From positions 1-64,000 of the forward strand of contig JAJEDB010000078.1 of the NCBI GenBank assembly GCA_022821725.1: a stretch of 64,000 nucleotides of DNA, given 5' to 3'. The notes beneath the pieces were generated by a model that saw only the letters and a program-made list of their open reading frames with translations, searched no databases and was not told the origin of the DNA. Origin of the DNA: Candidatus Poribacteria bacterium (GTDB lineage: Bacteria > Poribacteria > WGA-4E > WGA-3G). The translations under genes and the position numbers were made by a program. Of this stretch, positions 1 through 7,476 are shown piece by piece (position 1 is the first letter of the stretch; each line of letters begins with the position of its first letter).

Positions 1-174
1 AAAATCCGATACAATACTTTCTAAGTGGAGAAGCAGGGGCATTTTTGCCTTCCTTTCAAAACACGGATATGTTTATGAAAGGATACCTGCTTTTCTGCTT
101 TCCTACACCTTAATTCTTAAAATTGTCCAAACCTTAGTATCATAAGGTATAAGAGGTATAAGGAGGAGCAGACA

Positions 175-975
175 ATGAAAGTTAAATGGGTGTGGATCGG
201 TGTGGTCGTTCTATCTATTGCAGGCATGCTAACCGCTGCAAGTGAGGCTGCGTTAGACCCCAACACTACCGTAGGAATATGGAAATTTGACGAAGGTAAG
301 GGGGATACTGCAAAAGATTCTTCTGGAAACGGGCACGACGGTGTATTCACAAATAAACCGAAGTGGGTAGATGGCAAGTTTGGCAAGGCGCTTGAGTTTG
401 ACGGCACATCTTTTGTGGATATGGGCAATGACGACTCACTTCAGTTCCACGGAGACGTGACAATTGTTTTTTGGGTGAGACCCGAAAACGTAGCCGCGGG
501 TCGCCAAAACATCGTTTGCAAGTCATACGGCGGCGAAGGCTGCCTGACACAGGAACCCGATGGTCGCTTGAGTTTTTATTGGGGCGATTGTGGCGGAAAT
601 TGTCAACCTTACGTGGAGGTTACGAGACCTACCCCTGGCACGCTTGTAGATGATGAATGGATTCACGTCGCTGAGACGAGAGACGTTTCAAAACGCGAGT
701 ATAAGATGTACAAAGACGGTGAAGTTGCCGCCGAGAGTAAGTGGCTGAAATGTGGGGTTCACCCCTGCGGAGACTCCAGTCCCAGCGGTTTCAATTTGCT
801 CATCGGCTCCGGCTATGCCGGTAAATACAGAGGCATCATTGACGATGTCGCTATCTTTAAGGTGGTTCTGAGTGAAGGTGAGATTCAGAGTATCATGGAG
901 GGTGGATTGGAAAAGGCTTTTGATGTTTCCCCCGGCGACAAACTCACCACCACATGGGCATACATAAAGCAATAA
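175..975 (+). CDS. Secreted LamG-domain protein
   Basis: This 266-residue protein has an N-terminal signal peptide (about residues 1-25, hydrophobic, ending in an A-S-E-A-A region) followed by one concanavalin A-like LamG jelly roll: a GIWKFDEGKGD opening, a GKFGKALEFDG strand, and a WIHVAETRD region near residue 165. Such domains bind glycans or proteins outside the cytoplasm; the ligand cannot be told. A GGAGGAG ribosome site at 161-169 supports the ATG. Four cysteines near residues 115-145 and two near 195-200 suggest disulphides. The tail KLTTTWAYIK matches the tails of the two LamG proteins at 32.7-34.5 kb. It stands alone and is followed by a strong hairpin. Family call is sure; function is unknown. 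Confidence 0.85.
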   Translation: MKVKWVWIGVVVLSIAGMLTAASEAALDPNTTVGIWKFDEGKGDTAKDSSGNGHDGVFTNKPKWVDGKFGKALEFDGTSFVDMGNDDSLQFHGDVTIVFWVRPENVAAGRQNIVCKSYGGEGCLTQEPDGRLSFYWGDCGGNCQPYVEVTRPTPGTLVDDEWIHVAETRDVSKREYKMYKDGEVAAESKWLKCGVHPCGDSSPSGFNLLIGSGYAGKYRGIIDDVAIFKVVLSEGEIQSIMEGGLEKAFDVSPGDKLTTTWAYIKQ

Positions 976-991
976 CGAATCTATTACACCC

Positions 992-1020
992 AAAGGCAAG
1001 AACACACCGTTCTTGCCTTT
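992..1020 (+). terminator. Intrinsic terminator-like hairpin after LamG gene
   Basis: A perfect 12-bp inverted repeat (992-1003 with 1009-1020, loop ACACC) lies 17 bases after the LamG stop. The left arm begins AAAGGC and the right arm ends GCCTTT, followed by GTT rather than a long T run, so termination is likely but the U tract is short. Confidence 0.65.
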
Positions 1021-1044
1021 GTTAGGACTTACGCATGCCGCGCT

Positions 1045-1071
1045 TTTGTAGCATAGGCTGTTAGCCTGTGC
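1045..1071 (+). repeat. 27-bp dispersed repeat, copy 1
   Basis: The segment with core TAGCATAGGCTGTTAGCC recurs identically at 12098-12124. Within it, GGCTGTTAGCC forms a short stem. Both copies lie between genes. Confidence 0.75.
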
Positions 1072-1090
1072 AGGGATTGCCCGCAAATTA

Positions 1091-1128
1091 CCCCGGACCC
1101 GGTAGGTGCGGTTTCCTAACCGCACCGG
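1091..1128 (+). repeat. GGTAGGTGCGGTTT repeat, partial copy
   Basis: It shares GGTAGGTGCGGTTTC with the longer copies at 10697-10758 and 50185-50250, then ends early in CGCACCGG, which can pair back with CGGTAGGTGCGG to form a hairpin. Confidence 0.65.
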
Positions 1129-1200
1129 ATCCTTAAAAAAAGACGTGAAACCTAATAATTTCTTAAAATTGAATGGCTCTGCCCGAACAAACCCCCTATC

Positions 1201-1229
1201 TTGACTTCCAGAAGTGAATCTGCTATAAT
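1201..1229 (+). promoter_or_regulatory. Sigma-70 promoter for brnTA-like pair
   Basis: TTGACT (1201-1206), a 17-base spacer, and TATAAT (1224-1229) make a nearly perfect housekeeping promoter about 90 bases upstream of the toxin start. The 5' leader holds no obvious operator palindrome. Confidence 0.75.
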
Positions 1230-1318
1230 ATATTGTCAGCGAACCAGTCCGCTCCTATAAAACATGTAATACTAAAATTGAAAACTGGACATTCAATAGG
1301 CAGGTATAGCGAAAAAAC

Positions 1319-1612
1319 GTGGGATTGGAGTTTCAGTGGGATACTCATAAAGCCAGAGAAAATTTGAGAAAGCATAGCGTTTCCTTTCGAGAGGCAACCA
1401 CTGTTTTTTCTGATTTTTTCTCGTTGACTATTCCAGACCCACTCCACTCGCAATGGGAAGAAAGGTTGATAACAATCGGGTACTCTGAAAAACAGAGGCT
1501 TTTAGTCGTCGTTCACACAGAGAGAGGCGATGCCATTCGCATCATTTCTGCTCGGGATGCAACATCTTATGAAAGGAGAACCTATGAGTCAAGCAACATC
1601 CAAGCAACATGA
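1319..1612 (+). CDS. brnT: BrnT-family ribonuclease toxin
   Basis: This 97-residue protein matches the BrnT family: an opening of FQWDTHKARENLRKH, a FREATTVFSD segment, a R-x-I-T-I-G-Y-S strand near residue 50, and an R-I-I-S-A-R-D-A-T-x-Y-E-R ending. BrnT proteins are RelE-like RNases that halt translation and are neutralised by a BrnA antitoxin encoded just downstream. The start is GTG at 1319; no good Shine-Dalgarno site is seen, and no earlier ATG fits the family length. The antitoxin gene overlaps its last 29 bases, the usual arrangement. Length is normal for the family and nothing looks broken. Confidence 0.85.
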   Translation: MGLEFQWDTHKARENLRKHSVSFREATTVFSDFFSLTIPDPLHSQWEERLITIGYSEKQRLLVVVHTERGDAIRIISARDATSYERRTYESSNIQAT

Positions 1613-1805
1613 TCCAGATATGCTCGATGAGTATGATTTCAGTGAAGGGGTTCGAGGCAAATATGCGGAGCGATACCACGCCGGAACAAATTTGGTTCGG
1701 CTTGACGACGACGTAGCCGAAATGTTCCCAGACGCGAAATCCGTCAACGATGCCTTGAGAGCGTTAGGAAAAATCATCGCCAAGCATCAGCAAAAAACTT
1801 TATAA
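1584..1805 (+). CDS. BrnA-like antitoxin
   Basis: A 73-residue acidic protein follows and overlaps brnT. ATG 1584 is chosen because AAAGGAGA (1572-1579) stands at correct spacing; the open frame extends further upstream inside brnT without support. The C-terminal half (V-R-L-D-D-D-V-A-E-M-F-P-D-A-x-S-V-N-D-A-L-R-A-L) looks like the ribbon-helix-helix DNA-binding part of BrnA proteins, which bind the toxin and repress the shared promoter. The pair would autoregulate from the promoter at 1201-1229. Confidence 0.75.
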   Translation: MSQATSKQHDPDMLDEYDFSEGVRGKYAERYHAGTNLVRLDDDVAEMFPDAKSVNDALRALGKIIAKHQQKTL

Positions 1806-2089
1806 GCTGCGATACACCCGTTGAAGAAATCCGTAGCAAATACCTCTACTGAGGCTTGGATTTCTCAACAAACACATTTCCACACAGATGCCTCCCCTAC
1901 ACGGCTGAAGATGCCGGAACCCACAATCCCCATAATCCGCGGAATCCGTTGAATCCGCGAAAATCCGCGATTCAGACAATCTCGTAGGTTGGGTAGAGCG
2001 CAGCGAAACCCAACACATAACAGAGCCATTCAATTGTCACAAATCTCTCTTGTGGGAGGGGTTTGTAACCCCGATTTGTGCCGAAACCC
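1806..2089. other. Repeat-filled intergenic stretch
   Basis: No gene is seen. It contains an inverted copy of the GAATCGCGGATT repeat (1925-1982), a GGTTGGGTAGAGCGCAGCG segment, and GGGAGGGGTTTGTAACCCC (2049-2080), which recurs in opposite orientation at 32080-32113. Confidence 0.65.
1925..1982 (-). repeat. GAATCGCGGATT repeat, copy 1 (inverted)
   Basis: On the minus strand it reads TTGTCTGAATCGCGGATTTT and goes on with alternating CGCGGATT units. Further copies lie at 17872-17948 and 25081-25165 (plus strand) and 30958-31005 (minus strand). Confidence 0.75.
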
Positions 2090-2118
2090 TTGACATTCAC
2101 CGCATTTTCTGATAAAGT
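2090..2118 (+). promoter_or_regulatory. Promoter giving a probable leaderless peroxiredoxin mRNA
   Basis: TTGACA (2090-2095), a 17-base spacer, and TAAAGT (2113-2118) lie so close to ATG 2125 that transcription from this promoter would begin at or next to the start codon. No Shine-Dalgarno sequence is present, which fits a leaderless message. Confidence 0.5.
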
Positions 2119-2124
2119 ATCCCC

Positions 2125-2616
2125 ATGCCACGCAGAAACAAGGTTCTCAACATCGGCGATACTGCCCCATTATTCACACTCCCATCGCATCAACGCGGAG
2201 AGGTGTCGCTTGAAACGTATCAAAAAACACAACACGTCATCCTCACCTTTTTCCGAGGGACGTGGTGACCCAACAGCCGTCGCCAGTTGGCGGCAGTGCA
2301 AGAAAACGTTGAAGGCTACGCCGAGTATGCAGGCACCCCACTCGCCATTGCGGGACAGTGGCCCCGTGAACTCCGAGGCTATGCCGATAAAAACGGCATT
2401 ACGTTCCCACTACTGGTGGACAAAACACGGGACGTTATCAAAAGTTACGGAGTCTATCACTGGCTCAGTTTAGAGGCTTACAACATCGCGCGTCCGGCGA
2501 CATTCATCATTGACAAGACAGGGATGATTAGATATATGTATATCGGCTCACATCAATTCGACCTCCCAAAACAGATAGAAATCCTCGAATCCCTGAAAGA
2601 AATCGCAAAACTATAA
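2125..2616 (+). CDS. Peroxiredoxin-like (AhpC/TSA) putative selenoprotein, in-frame TGA as Sec
   Basis: Read through one TGA (2266-2268, codon 48), the frame encodes 163 residues of the AhpC/TSA thioredoxin fold: G-D-T-A-P-L-F-T-L-P near residue 11, V-I-L-T-F-F-R-G-T-W before the TGA, P-N-S-R-R-Q-L-A after it, and R-P-A-T-F-I-I-D-K-T-G-x-I-R near residue 130. In relatives the residue after G-T-W is the peroxidatic cysteine, so TGA stands exactly where Cys or Sec belongs. The protein has no cysteine at all. A GC-rich hairpin follows the TGA. Selenocysteine is therefore more likely than a chance nonsense mutation, though a pseudogene cannot be excluded. It would reduce peroxides with a thiol donor. 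Without readthrough only a 47-residue stub is made; an internal TTG at 2287 has no ribosome site. Confidence 0.75.
2266..2294 (+). promoter_or_regulatory. UGA codon with bacterial SECIS-like hairpin
   Basis: After TGA 2266-2268 comes a stem of 2279-2284 (GTCGCC) with 2289-2294 (GGCGGC), six pairs including one G-U, closed by the tetraloop AGTT (2285-2288). A G among the first two loop bases, and a loop 16 bases or more from the UGA, match the published bacterial SECIS model bound by SelB. It was folded by eye only. Confidence 0.6.
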
Positions 2617-2624
2617 AAATGATT

Positions 2625-2652
2625 TTGACTTCTCATCAAAATGTGATATAAT
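2625..2652 (+). promoter_or_regulatory. Sigma-70 promoter upstream of riboflavin operon
   Basis: TTGACT (2625-2630), a 16-base spacer and TATAAT (2647-2652) precede ribD by about 165 bases. The leader between them is a MITE-like repeat; no FMN riboswitch (RFN) consensus can be seen in it. Confidence 0.65.
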
Positions 2653-2661
2653 TTAAAAAAC

Positions 2662-2780
2662 GGACTTATGCAGCTTGCTCATTTTCGTGCGATCTTTGGT
2701 TCGTAGTAGCGCAATTCATTGCGCCTTCTTGCGCTCTGAACAATTAATTTCGTCGCAGGATACAAATTTGCGTAAGTCCT
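2662..2780 (+). repeat. MITE-like element, copy 1
   Basis: About 119 bases begin with GGACTTATGCA and end with TGCGTAAGTCC, an imperfect terminal inverted repeat, and carry GGTTCGTAGTAGCGCAAT inside. A second copy with the same ends and core lies at 53218-53342. It has no coding capacity and sits in the leader of the ribD operon. Confidence 0.55.
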
Positions 2781-2819
2781 GTTAAAAAACGGACTTTCGG
2801 GTGTAGATAGCGCATCGCC

Positions 2820-3923
2820 ATGGACGAAACACACAAAGCCTTTATGCAACGGGCACTGGATTTAGCACAGCGGGCAAAAGGACGCACGAGTCCCAACCCA
2901 CTTGTCGGCGCGGTCATTGTAAAAGAGGGAAACATTATCGGCGAAGGGTACCACCGGAAAGCAGGAACACCACACGCTGAAGTCCATGCGCTGAACGCAG
3001 CAGGCGCGGATGCCAAAGGGGCAACGCTTTACGTAAATCTTGAGCCGTGTTGCCATTGGGGACGGACACCCCCGTGCACAGAAGCACTCATCCGGGCAGG
3101 GGTTGTGCAGGTCTATATCGCAGATGTCGATCCGAATCCGAGGGTCGCTGGTAATGGCGTGCAACAACTCCAAGATGCGGGCATAGAGGTCCATGTAGGT
3201 ATCTGCAGACAGGACGCATCGGACCTAAACGAGGTCCATCGGAAATACATTCAAACCGGTAAGCCGTTTGTGATTCTCAAAACCGCTATGAGCCTCGATG
3301 GAAAGATCGCCACCGCTTCTGGAGAATCGCAATGGATTACGTCTGAGGCATCACGGCAGCGCGGACATGAGGTTCGGGATGCGGTAGATGCGATTCTCGT
3401 CGGGAGAGGCACAGTCACACGCGATAATCCCGCACTGACGACGCGGCTTCAGAACAGGGACGGACAGGACGCAACCCGAATTGTGTTAGATTCGCACGGG
3501 AGAACGCCGCCAGCGGCGCGCATCTTCAATGCCGAAAGCGAAGCCGGAGTTATCGTGGCGGTAACGCCAGAGGCACCCTCTGAAAATGTGGATGCCCTCG
3601 AAAAGGCTGGTGCCGCGGTAATCACCGTTCCAGCGGCGCACGGAGACCACGTCTGTTTCAGAAGTTTGATGGAGATATTGGGGAAACGTGAAATAACAAG
3701 CGTCCTGATAGAAGGCGGTAGCGAAGTCAATGCCTCAGCACTCGCAGCAGGTATCGTAGACAAGGTGATGTGTTTCATTGCCCCCAAACTCATCGGTGGG
3801 CAGGACGCACCCGGACCCATCGGCGGTGTGGGAATCCGCAAGTTGACCGATGCGGCGCACCTCCGACGCGTGCGTGTCACACCGATTGCTGAACACGACT
3901 TTCTAATTGAAGGGTATCTATAG
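2820..3923 (+). CDS. ribD: Bifunctional riboflavin deaminase/reductase RibD
   Basis: RibD (367 residues, normal length) carries out two steps in riboflavin synthesis: deamination of the pyrimidine intermediate and NADPH-dependent reduction of its ribosyl chain. The N-terminal CMP/dCMP-deaminase-like domain has zinc ligands H52 (in PHAEVHAL), C77 and C86 (E-P-C-C-H-W-G-R-T-P-P-C). The reductase domain from about residue 148 starts with KPFVILKTAMSLDGKIA, has I-L-V-G-R-G-T-V-x-x-D-N-P near residue 195, and LIEGGSEVNASAL near 300. It heads the rib genes; ribE follows one base after its stop. The start ATG has no clear Shine-Dalgarno sequence. Confidence 0.96.
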   Translation: MDETHKAFMQRALDLAQRAKGRTSPNPLVGAVIVKEGNIIGEGYHRKAGTPHAEVHALNAAGADAKGATLYVNLEPCCHWGRTPPCTEALIRAGVVQVYIADVDPNPRVAGNGVQQLQDAGIEVHVGICRQDASDLNEVHRKYIQTGKPFVILKTAMSLDGKIATASGESQWITSEASRQRGHEVRDAVDAILVGRGTVTRDNPALTTRLQNRDGQDATRIVLDSHGRTPPAARIFNAESEAGVIVAVTPEAPSENVDALEKAGAAVITVPAAHGDHVCFRSLMEILGKREITSVLIEGGSEVNASALAAGIVDKVMCFIAPKLIGGQDAPGPIGGVGIRKLTDAAHLRRVRVTPIAEHDFLIEGYL

Positions 3924-3924
3924 C

Positions 3925-4596
3925 ATGTTCACCGGAATCGTTGAAGAACTTGGAACGATTAAAAGCATTCAGGTTAAACCGCAAGGGGCTATCCTTGAAA
4001 TCCAAGCGACCGACGTCCTCAGTGATGCGAAAGTCGGGGACAGTCTCTCCGTTGAGGGTGCCTGTCTGACAATCCGTTTCCTCACATCCGAAACGTTTAC
4101 GCTGGATGTATCCGCGGAGACCTTGCGCCGCACGACCTTGGGGGAACGGAAGATAGGAGAGCAGGTCAATTTAGAGCGGTCCCTCCGGCTCAGTGATAGA
4201 TTAGGCGGGCATCTCGTCCTTGGGCACGTTGATGAGGTGGCGACAATTCGCTCGTGGAAAGATGAGGGGGATGCCTCTGTAATGCAGGTTACAATGAGTC
4301 ACACGACGAAACCATACATCGCATACAAAGGCTCCATCACAATCGACGGGGTCAGTCTAACTGTATCAAATCTGCTCGCAGATGCCTTTGAAGTCACGCT
4401 GATCCCACACACAAAGGACGTTACGACCTTCGGAACGAAACGCAACGGTGCCAAGGTTAACCTCGAAGTCGACATCGTCGCCCGTTATCTTGAAACGCTG
4501 TTAAAGAACACCGAGGATAAGGAGGAGTGGATTAAACAGTCCGCTTCTGAAACCCTTAATTTGAACTTTTTAGCGAAACACGGTTATATTGACTAA
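3925..4596 (+). CDS. ribE: Riboflavin synthase alpha subunit
   Basis: This 223-residue protein converts two 6,7-dimethyl-8-ribityllumazine molecules into riboflavin plus a pyrimidine. It begins with the family signature MFTGIVEELG and holds two lumazine-binding barrels; the paired motifs FTLDVSAETLRRTTLG (about residue 57) and FEVTLIPHTKDVTTFG (about residue 155) show the internal duplication, and LGGHLVLGHVDE sits near residue 95. ATG 3925 is chosen over an upstream in-frame ATG inside ribD because the family starts here and GAAGGG lies at 3909-3914. The tail after about residue 200 is slightly longer than usual. Confidence 0.96.
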   Translation: MFTGIVEELGTIKSIQVKPQGAILEIQATDVLSDAKVGDSLSVEGACLTIRFLTSETFTLDVSAETLRRTTLGERKIGEQVNLERSLRLSDRLGGHLVLGHVDEVATIRSWKDEGDASVMQVTMSHTTKPYIAYKGSITIDGVSLTVSNLLADAFEVTLIPHTKDVTTFGTKRNGAKVNLEVDIVARYLETLLKNTEDKEEWIKQSASETLNLNFLAKHGYID

Positions 4597-4746
4597 TGGT
4601 GCCGGCAACGTTTCCAAATCTTGACCATTTTCTTATATCACTTTTAAGGTGCTATAAGCCTGCCAACAACGGCGGCAGGCGGAGCTCAAGCGAAAACCGT
4701 TAAATCACAGAAAATGTCATTTAACGCTTGGCGCATAATTAAAAAA

Positions 4747-5979
4747 ATGCCAAATACATTTAATACCATTCCTGAAGCACTCGCTGCCATCCAAAATGGC
4801 GAAATGATTATCGTCGTTGATGAACCCGACCGCGAAAACGAAGGCGACCTCATCATGGCGGCAGAAAAGGTGACAGCAGAGCGGATCAATTTCATGGCGA
4901 AATACGGTCGCGGCTTGATATGCTTACCGACCTGCTCAGAACGCCTCGCTGAACTTGAACTTTACCCGATGGTGACAGCCAACACCGCGCAGATGCAAAC
5001 CGCTTTCACAGTCACGATTGACGCGAAGGAGGTGACGACCGGCATCTCCGCCCAAGAACGCGCCTATACCATCCAGAAATTCGTTGATGCTGACGCTGTC
5101 CCTTCAGATTTCGTGCGTCCCGGACACATTTTCCCCTTAGAAGCAAAACCCGGAGGGGTCCTCCGACGCGCCGGGCACACCGAAGCCACCGTCGATTTGG
5201 CGCGAATGGCAGGACTCTACCCAGCGGGTGTCCTCTGTGAGATACTCAATGAAGACGGCAGCATGGCACGCGTGCCTGAACTCATGAAGTTCGCCGCGCA
5301 ACATCAACTCAAAATCATCACGATCGCCGACCTCATCGCATACCGGCGTGAAACGGAAAGCCTGATTCGACGCGTCGCAACCGCTGAGATACCCACTGAA
5401 CACGGTGAATTTAAACTCTACGCCTATGAAAGCACGGATACAGCGGGAGAAATCGTTGAGGGGGATAAAACACACATCGCACTCACAAAAGGAGATGTGA
5501 CCGATCCTACGCCAATCTTGGTCCGTGTGCATTCGCAATGTCTCACGGGGGATGTCTTCGGCTCCCTGAGATGCGATTGCGGCGCACAGCTCGAAATCGC
5601 ACTTAAAACCATTGAGAAGGAAGGCAGAGGGGTCCTCGTCTATATGCGACAAGAGGGCAGAGGCATGGGACTCAAAGGGAAACTCAGGGCATATCAGTTA
5701 CAAGACAACCAGGGATTGGATACCGTCGAAGCCAATGAACATCTTGGATTTCCCGCAGATTTGCGAGATTACGGCATCGGTGCCCAGATATTGGCGGATT
5801 TGGGCGTTCAAAAGATGCGGCTCATGACCAACAACCCCCAAAAAGTCACAGGATTGTCAGGACACGGACTTGAAATCGTCGAGCGTATCCCACTGCAAAC
5901 CACACCGAATGCATTTAACCGCCGATATTTAGCAACAAAGCGTTCCAAACTCGGCCATCTCCTCCTACATGAGGAGTAG
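4747..5979 (+). CDS. ribBA: RibBA: DHBP synthase and GTP cyclohydrolase II
   Basis: This 410-residue bifunctional enzyme makes both riboflavin precursors. The N-terminal DHBP synthase half has [15 protein letters not shown] near residue 22 and [16 protein letters not shown] near 140; the C-terminal GTP cyclohydrolase II half has the zinc site [17 protein letters not shown] near residue 260, then [10 protein letters not shown]. The start is ATG 4747, directly after ATAATTAAAAAA, as in other genes here with A-rich leaders; an ATG at 4714 would add 11 residues not typical of the family. It lies 150 bases after ribE, with a GCCTGCC/GGCAGGC hairpin between them. Confidence 0.95.
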   Translation: MPNTFNTIPEALAAIQNGEMIIVVDEPDRENEGDLIMAAEKVTAERINFMAKYGRGLICLPTCSERLAELELYPMVTANTAQMQTAFTVTIDAKEVTTGISAQERAYTIQKFVDADAVPSDFVRPGHIFPLEAKPGGVLRRAGHTEATVDLARMAGLYPAGVLCEILNEDGSMARVPELMKFAAQHQLKIITIADLIAYRRETESLIRRVATAEIPTEHGEFKLYAYESTDTAGEIVEGDKTHIALTKGDVTDPTPILVRVHSQCLTGDVFGSLRCDCGAQLEIALKTIEKEGRGVLVYMRQEGRGMGLKGKLRAYQLQDNQGLDTVEANEHLGFPADLRDYGIGAQILADLGVQKMRLMTNNPQKVTGLSGHGLEIVERIPLQTTPNAFNRRYLATKRSKLGHLLLHEE

Positions 5980-6055
5980 CTATCGGAAGCCATCAGCAAC
6001 GAACGACACGGAAAATTAGGGAAGCATAACCCAATTAAAAATCGCGGACGGATCC

Positions 6056-6150
6056 CCACCGTAGGGGCGAGGTTCCCTCGCCCGTCCAATCGAGAATTAA
6101 CCAAAAACCTGCGCGAAACGCGTAGGGGCGGGGTTCCCTCGCCCCTACAA
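6056..6150. repeat. Pair of GTAGGGGCGAGGTTCCCTC repeats
   Basis: Two near-identical units (about 6059-6088 and 6119-6148) lie in the 200-base gap between ribBA and ribH. Each can fold, with GGGCGAGG pairing to CCTCGCCC. They are dispersed-repeat material; no gene is seen in the gap. Confidence 0.65.
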
Positions 6151-6156
6151 AGCGCA

Positions 6157-6179
6157 GCCCAGGAGCAATAAATTAAAAA
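6157..6179 (+). promoter_or_regulatory. A-rich start-codon leader, type B (ribH)
   Basis: GCCCAGGAGCAATAAATTA and a further run of A lead directly into ATG 6180. The same leader, one base different, precedes the sensor kinase at 7454-7476. AGGAG lies about 14 bases from the ATG, too far for a normal Shine-Dalgarno site. Confidence 0.6.
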
Positions 6180-6656
6180 ATGCCAAACGTTTATGAAGGA
6201 CATCTCCTCGGTGAAGGGCTCACGTTCGGTATCGTCGTCAGCCGATTCAATAGTTTCGTCACCGAAAAACTCCTTGCCGGGGCGTTGGATGCCCTAAAAC
6301 GGCACGGTGTTGATCTGGACACTGTCGATATTTTCTGGACCCCCGGTGCCTTCGAAATTCCGGGAATCGCCAAACGTCTCGCCGAGAGCAAACGCTATGA
6401 CGCTGTTCTCTGCCTCGGTGCAGTGATCCGCGGCGCGACCCCGCATTTTGATTATGTCGCCGCCGAAAGCGCGAAGGGGATCGCCAATATATCGTCCAGT
6501 GTGAACATCCCTGTTATCTACGGGGTCATCACCACAGATACGATAGAACAAGCCCTCGAGCGCGCCGGTATCAAGGCAGGAAACAAGGGGTCCGAAGCCG
6601 CTATCGCAGGAATTGAAACCGCGAACCTTTACAAAACGATCGACAAAATCCTATAG
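6180..6656 (+). CDS. ribH: 6,7-dimethyl-8-ribityllumazine synthase
   Basis: RibH (158 residues, standard length) joins the DHBP product of RibB with the RibD product to give lumazine, the substrate of RibE; it normally forms icosahedral or pentameric shells. Seen motifs are [20 protein letters not shown] near the N terminus, [16 protein letters not shown] near residue 55, [17 protein letters not shown] near 78, and [10 protein letters not shown] near 119. It completes the ribD-ribE-ribBA-ribH set needed to make riboflavin from GTP and ribulose 5-phosphate, apart from the phosphatase step. Confidence 0.96.
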   Translation: MPNVYEGHLLGEGLTFGIVVSRFNSFVTEKLLAGALDALKRHGVDLDTVDIFWTPGAFEIPGIAKRLAESKRYDAVLCLGAVIRGATPHFDYVAAESAKGIANISSSVNIPVIYGVITTDTIEQALERAGIKAGNKGSEAAIAGIETANLYKTIDKIL

Positions 6657-6742
6657 ATATCGCACTCCACTGGGGTGCGCAAAAGCAATTCTTTCCTCAA
6701 CCCCGTAGGGGTGGAATGTCTGTAGAGGAGGGCAGCTCAGAA

Positions 6743-6758
6743 GCCCATAGTTAAAAAT
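6743..6758 (+). promoter_or_regulatory. Start-codon leader, type C (hisH)
   Basis: GCCCATAGTTAAAAAT runs straight into ATG 6759. The identical 16 bases precede the dxr start on the minus strand (45457-45472). No Shine-Dalgarno site is present at either. Confidence 0.6.
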
Positions 6759-7379
6759 ATGATTGCGATTATAGATTACGAAGCCGGTAACCTTACGAGT
6801 GTGGCAAGAGCCTTGACACACCTCGGATATAAAAACGAAATTACAGCTGCCGCAGAAAAGATACTCACTGCAGAACGCGTGATTTTCCCCGGTGTCGGTG
6901 CCGCAAAAGCCACGATGCAAACCTTACAGAAACGCGGATTGAACCAGGTCCTCGCAGACTTCTTTCGGACCGGCAAACCTATGCTCGGTATCTGCATCGG
7001 TATCCAAATCCTCTTTGAACACAGCGAAGAAGAGGACGCCGAATGTTTAAACCTCCTACCGGGACATGTGAAGAAATATCCACCGACAGATACAGGCACA
7101 CACACCGAAACACTCAAGGTTCCACAAATCGGTTGGAACGAGGTATATCAGACGAAACCGCACGCAATCTTTGAGGGTGTTCCGAATCCCGCACACTTCT
7201 ATTTCGTCAATTCCTACTATCCTGAGCCGGCATCAGCGGATATCGTCATCGGAAAGACGAAGTATGGGCTTGAATTCTGTAGCGCGATTGCCCACGATAA
7301 TCTCATCGCAACACAGTTCCACCTCGAAAAGAGTGGGCGTGTCGGGCTAAAGATGCTTAATAACTTTCTGAAGCTTTAA
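6759..7379 (+). CDS. hisH: Imidazole glycerol phosphate synthase subunit HisH
   Basis: HisH (206 residues) is the glutaminase half of the histidine-pathway synthase; it hands ammonia to HisF. It opens with IAIIDYEAGNLTSVARAL, has an oxyanion region FPGVGAA near residue 49, the nucleophile C79 in G-I-C-I-G-I-Q, and H188 with E190 in Q-F-H-L-E-K-S-G. Two positions differ from the usual text (GICLGMQ and QFHPEKSG), but the triad residues are kept. No hisF or other his gene is nearby; it lies between the riboflavin genes and a two-component system. Confidence 0.92.
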   Translation: MIAIIDYEAGNLTSVARALTHLGYKNEITAAAEKILTAERVIFPGVGAAKATMQTLQKRGLNQVLADFFRTGKPMLGICIGIQILFEHSEEEDAECLNLLPGHVKKYPPTDTGTHTETLKVPQIGWNEVYQTKPHAIFEGVPNPAHFYFVNSYYPEPASADIVIGKTKYGLEFCSAIAHDNLIATQFHLEKSGRVGLKMLNNFLKL

Positions 7380-7453
7380 CGGTTGTTGCTGGCTAAGGTT
7401 CTGGTTTAATGTTTCATTTTTCCAGATGCCACCGCGTAACGTAGTGGAGCGGT

Positions 7454-7476
7454 GCCCAGGAGCAATAATTTAAAAA
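7454..7476 (+). promoter_or_regulatory. A-rich start-codon leader, type B (sensor kinase)
   Basis: GCCCAGGAGCAATAATTTA plus an A run abuts ATG 7477. It matches the ribH leader at 6157-6179 in all but one base, although the genes are unrelated. Confidence 0.6.

Larger units (their letters stand above)
976..1318. other. Gene-free stretch made of repeats and a promoter
   Basis: No convincing gene is seen. It holds the LamG terminator, a TAGGACTTACGCA segment matching the ends of the MITE-like elements at 2662 and 53218, a copy of the 27-base repeat containing AGCATAGGCTGTTAGCC (1045-1071), a partial copy of the GGTAGGTGCGGTTT repeat (1091-1128), and then the promoter at 1201-1229. Confidence 0.7.

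Noticed and set aside
2640-2819. FMN riboswitch upstream of ribD
   Set aside because: No RFN consensus segments were seen; the leader is mostly a MITE-like repeat.
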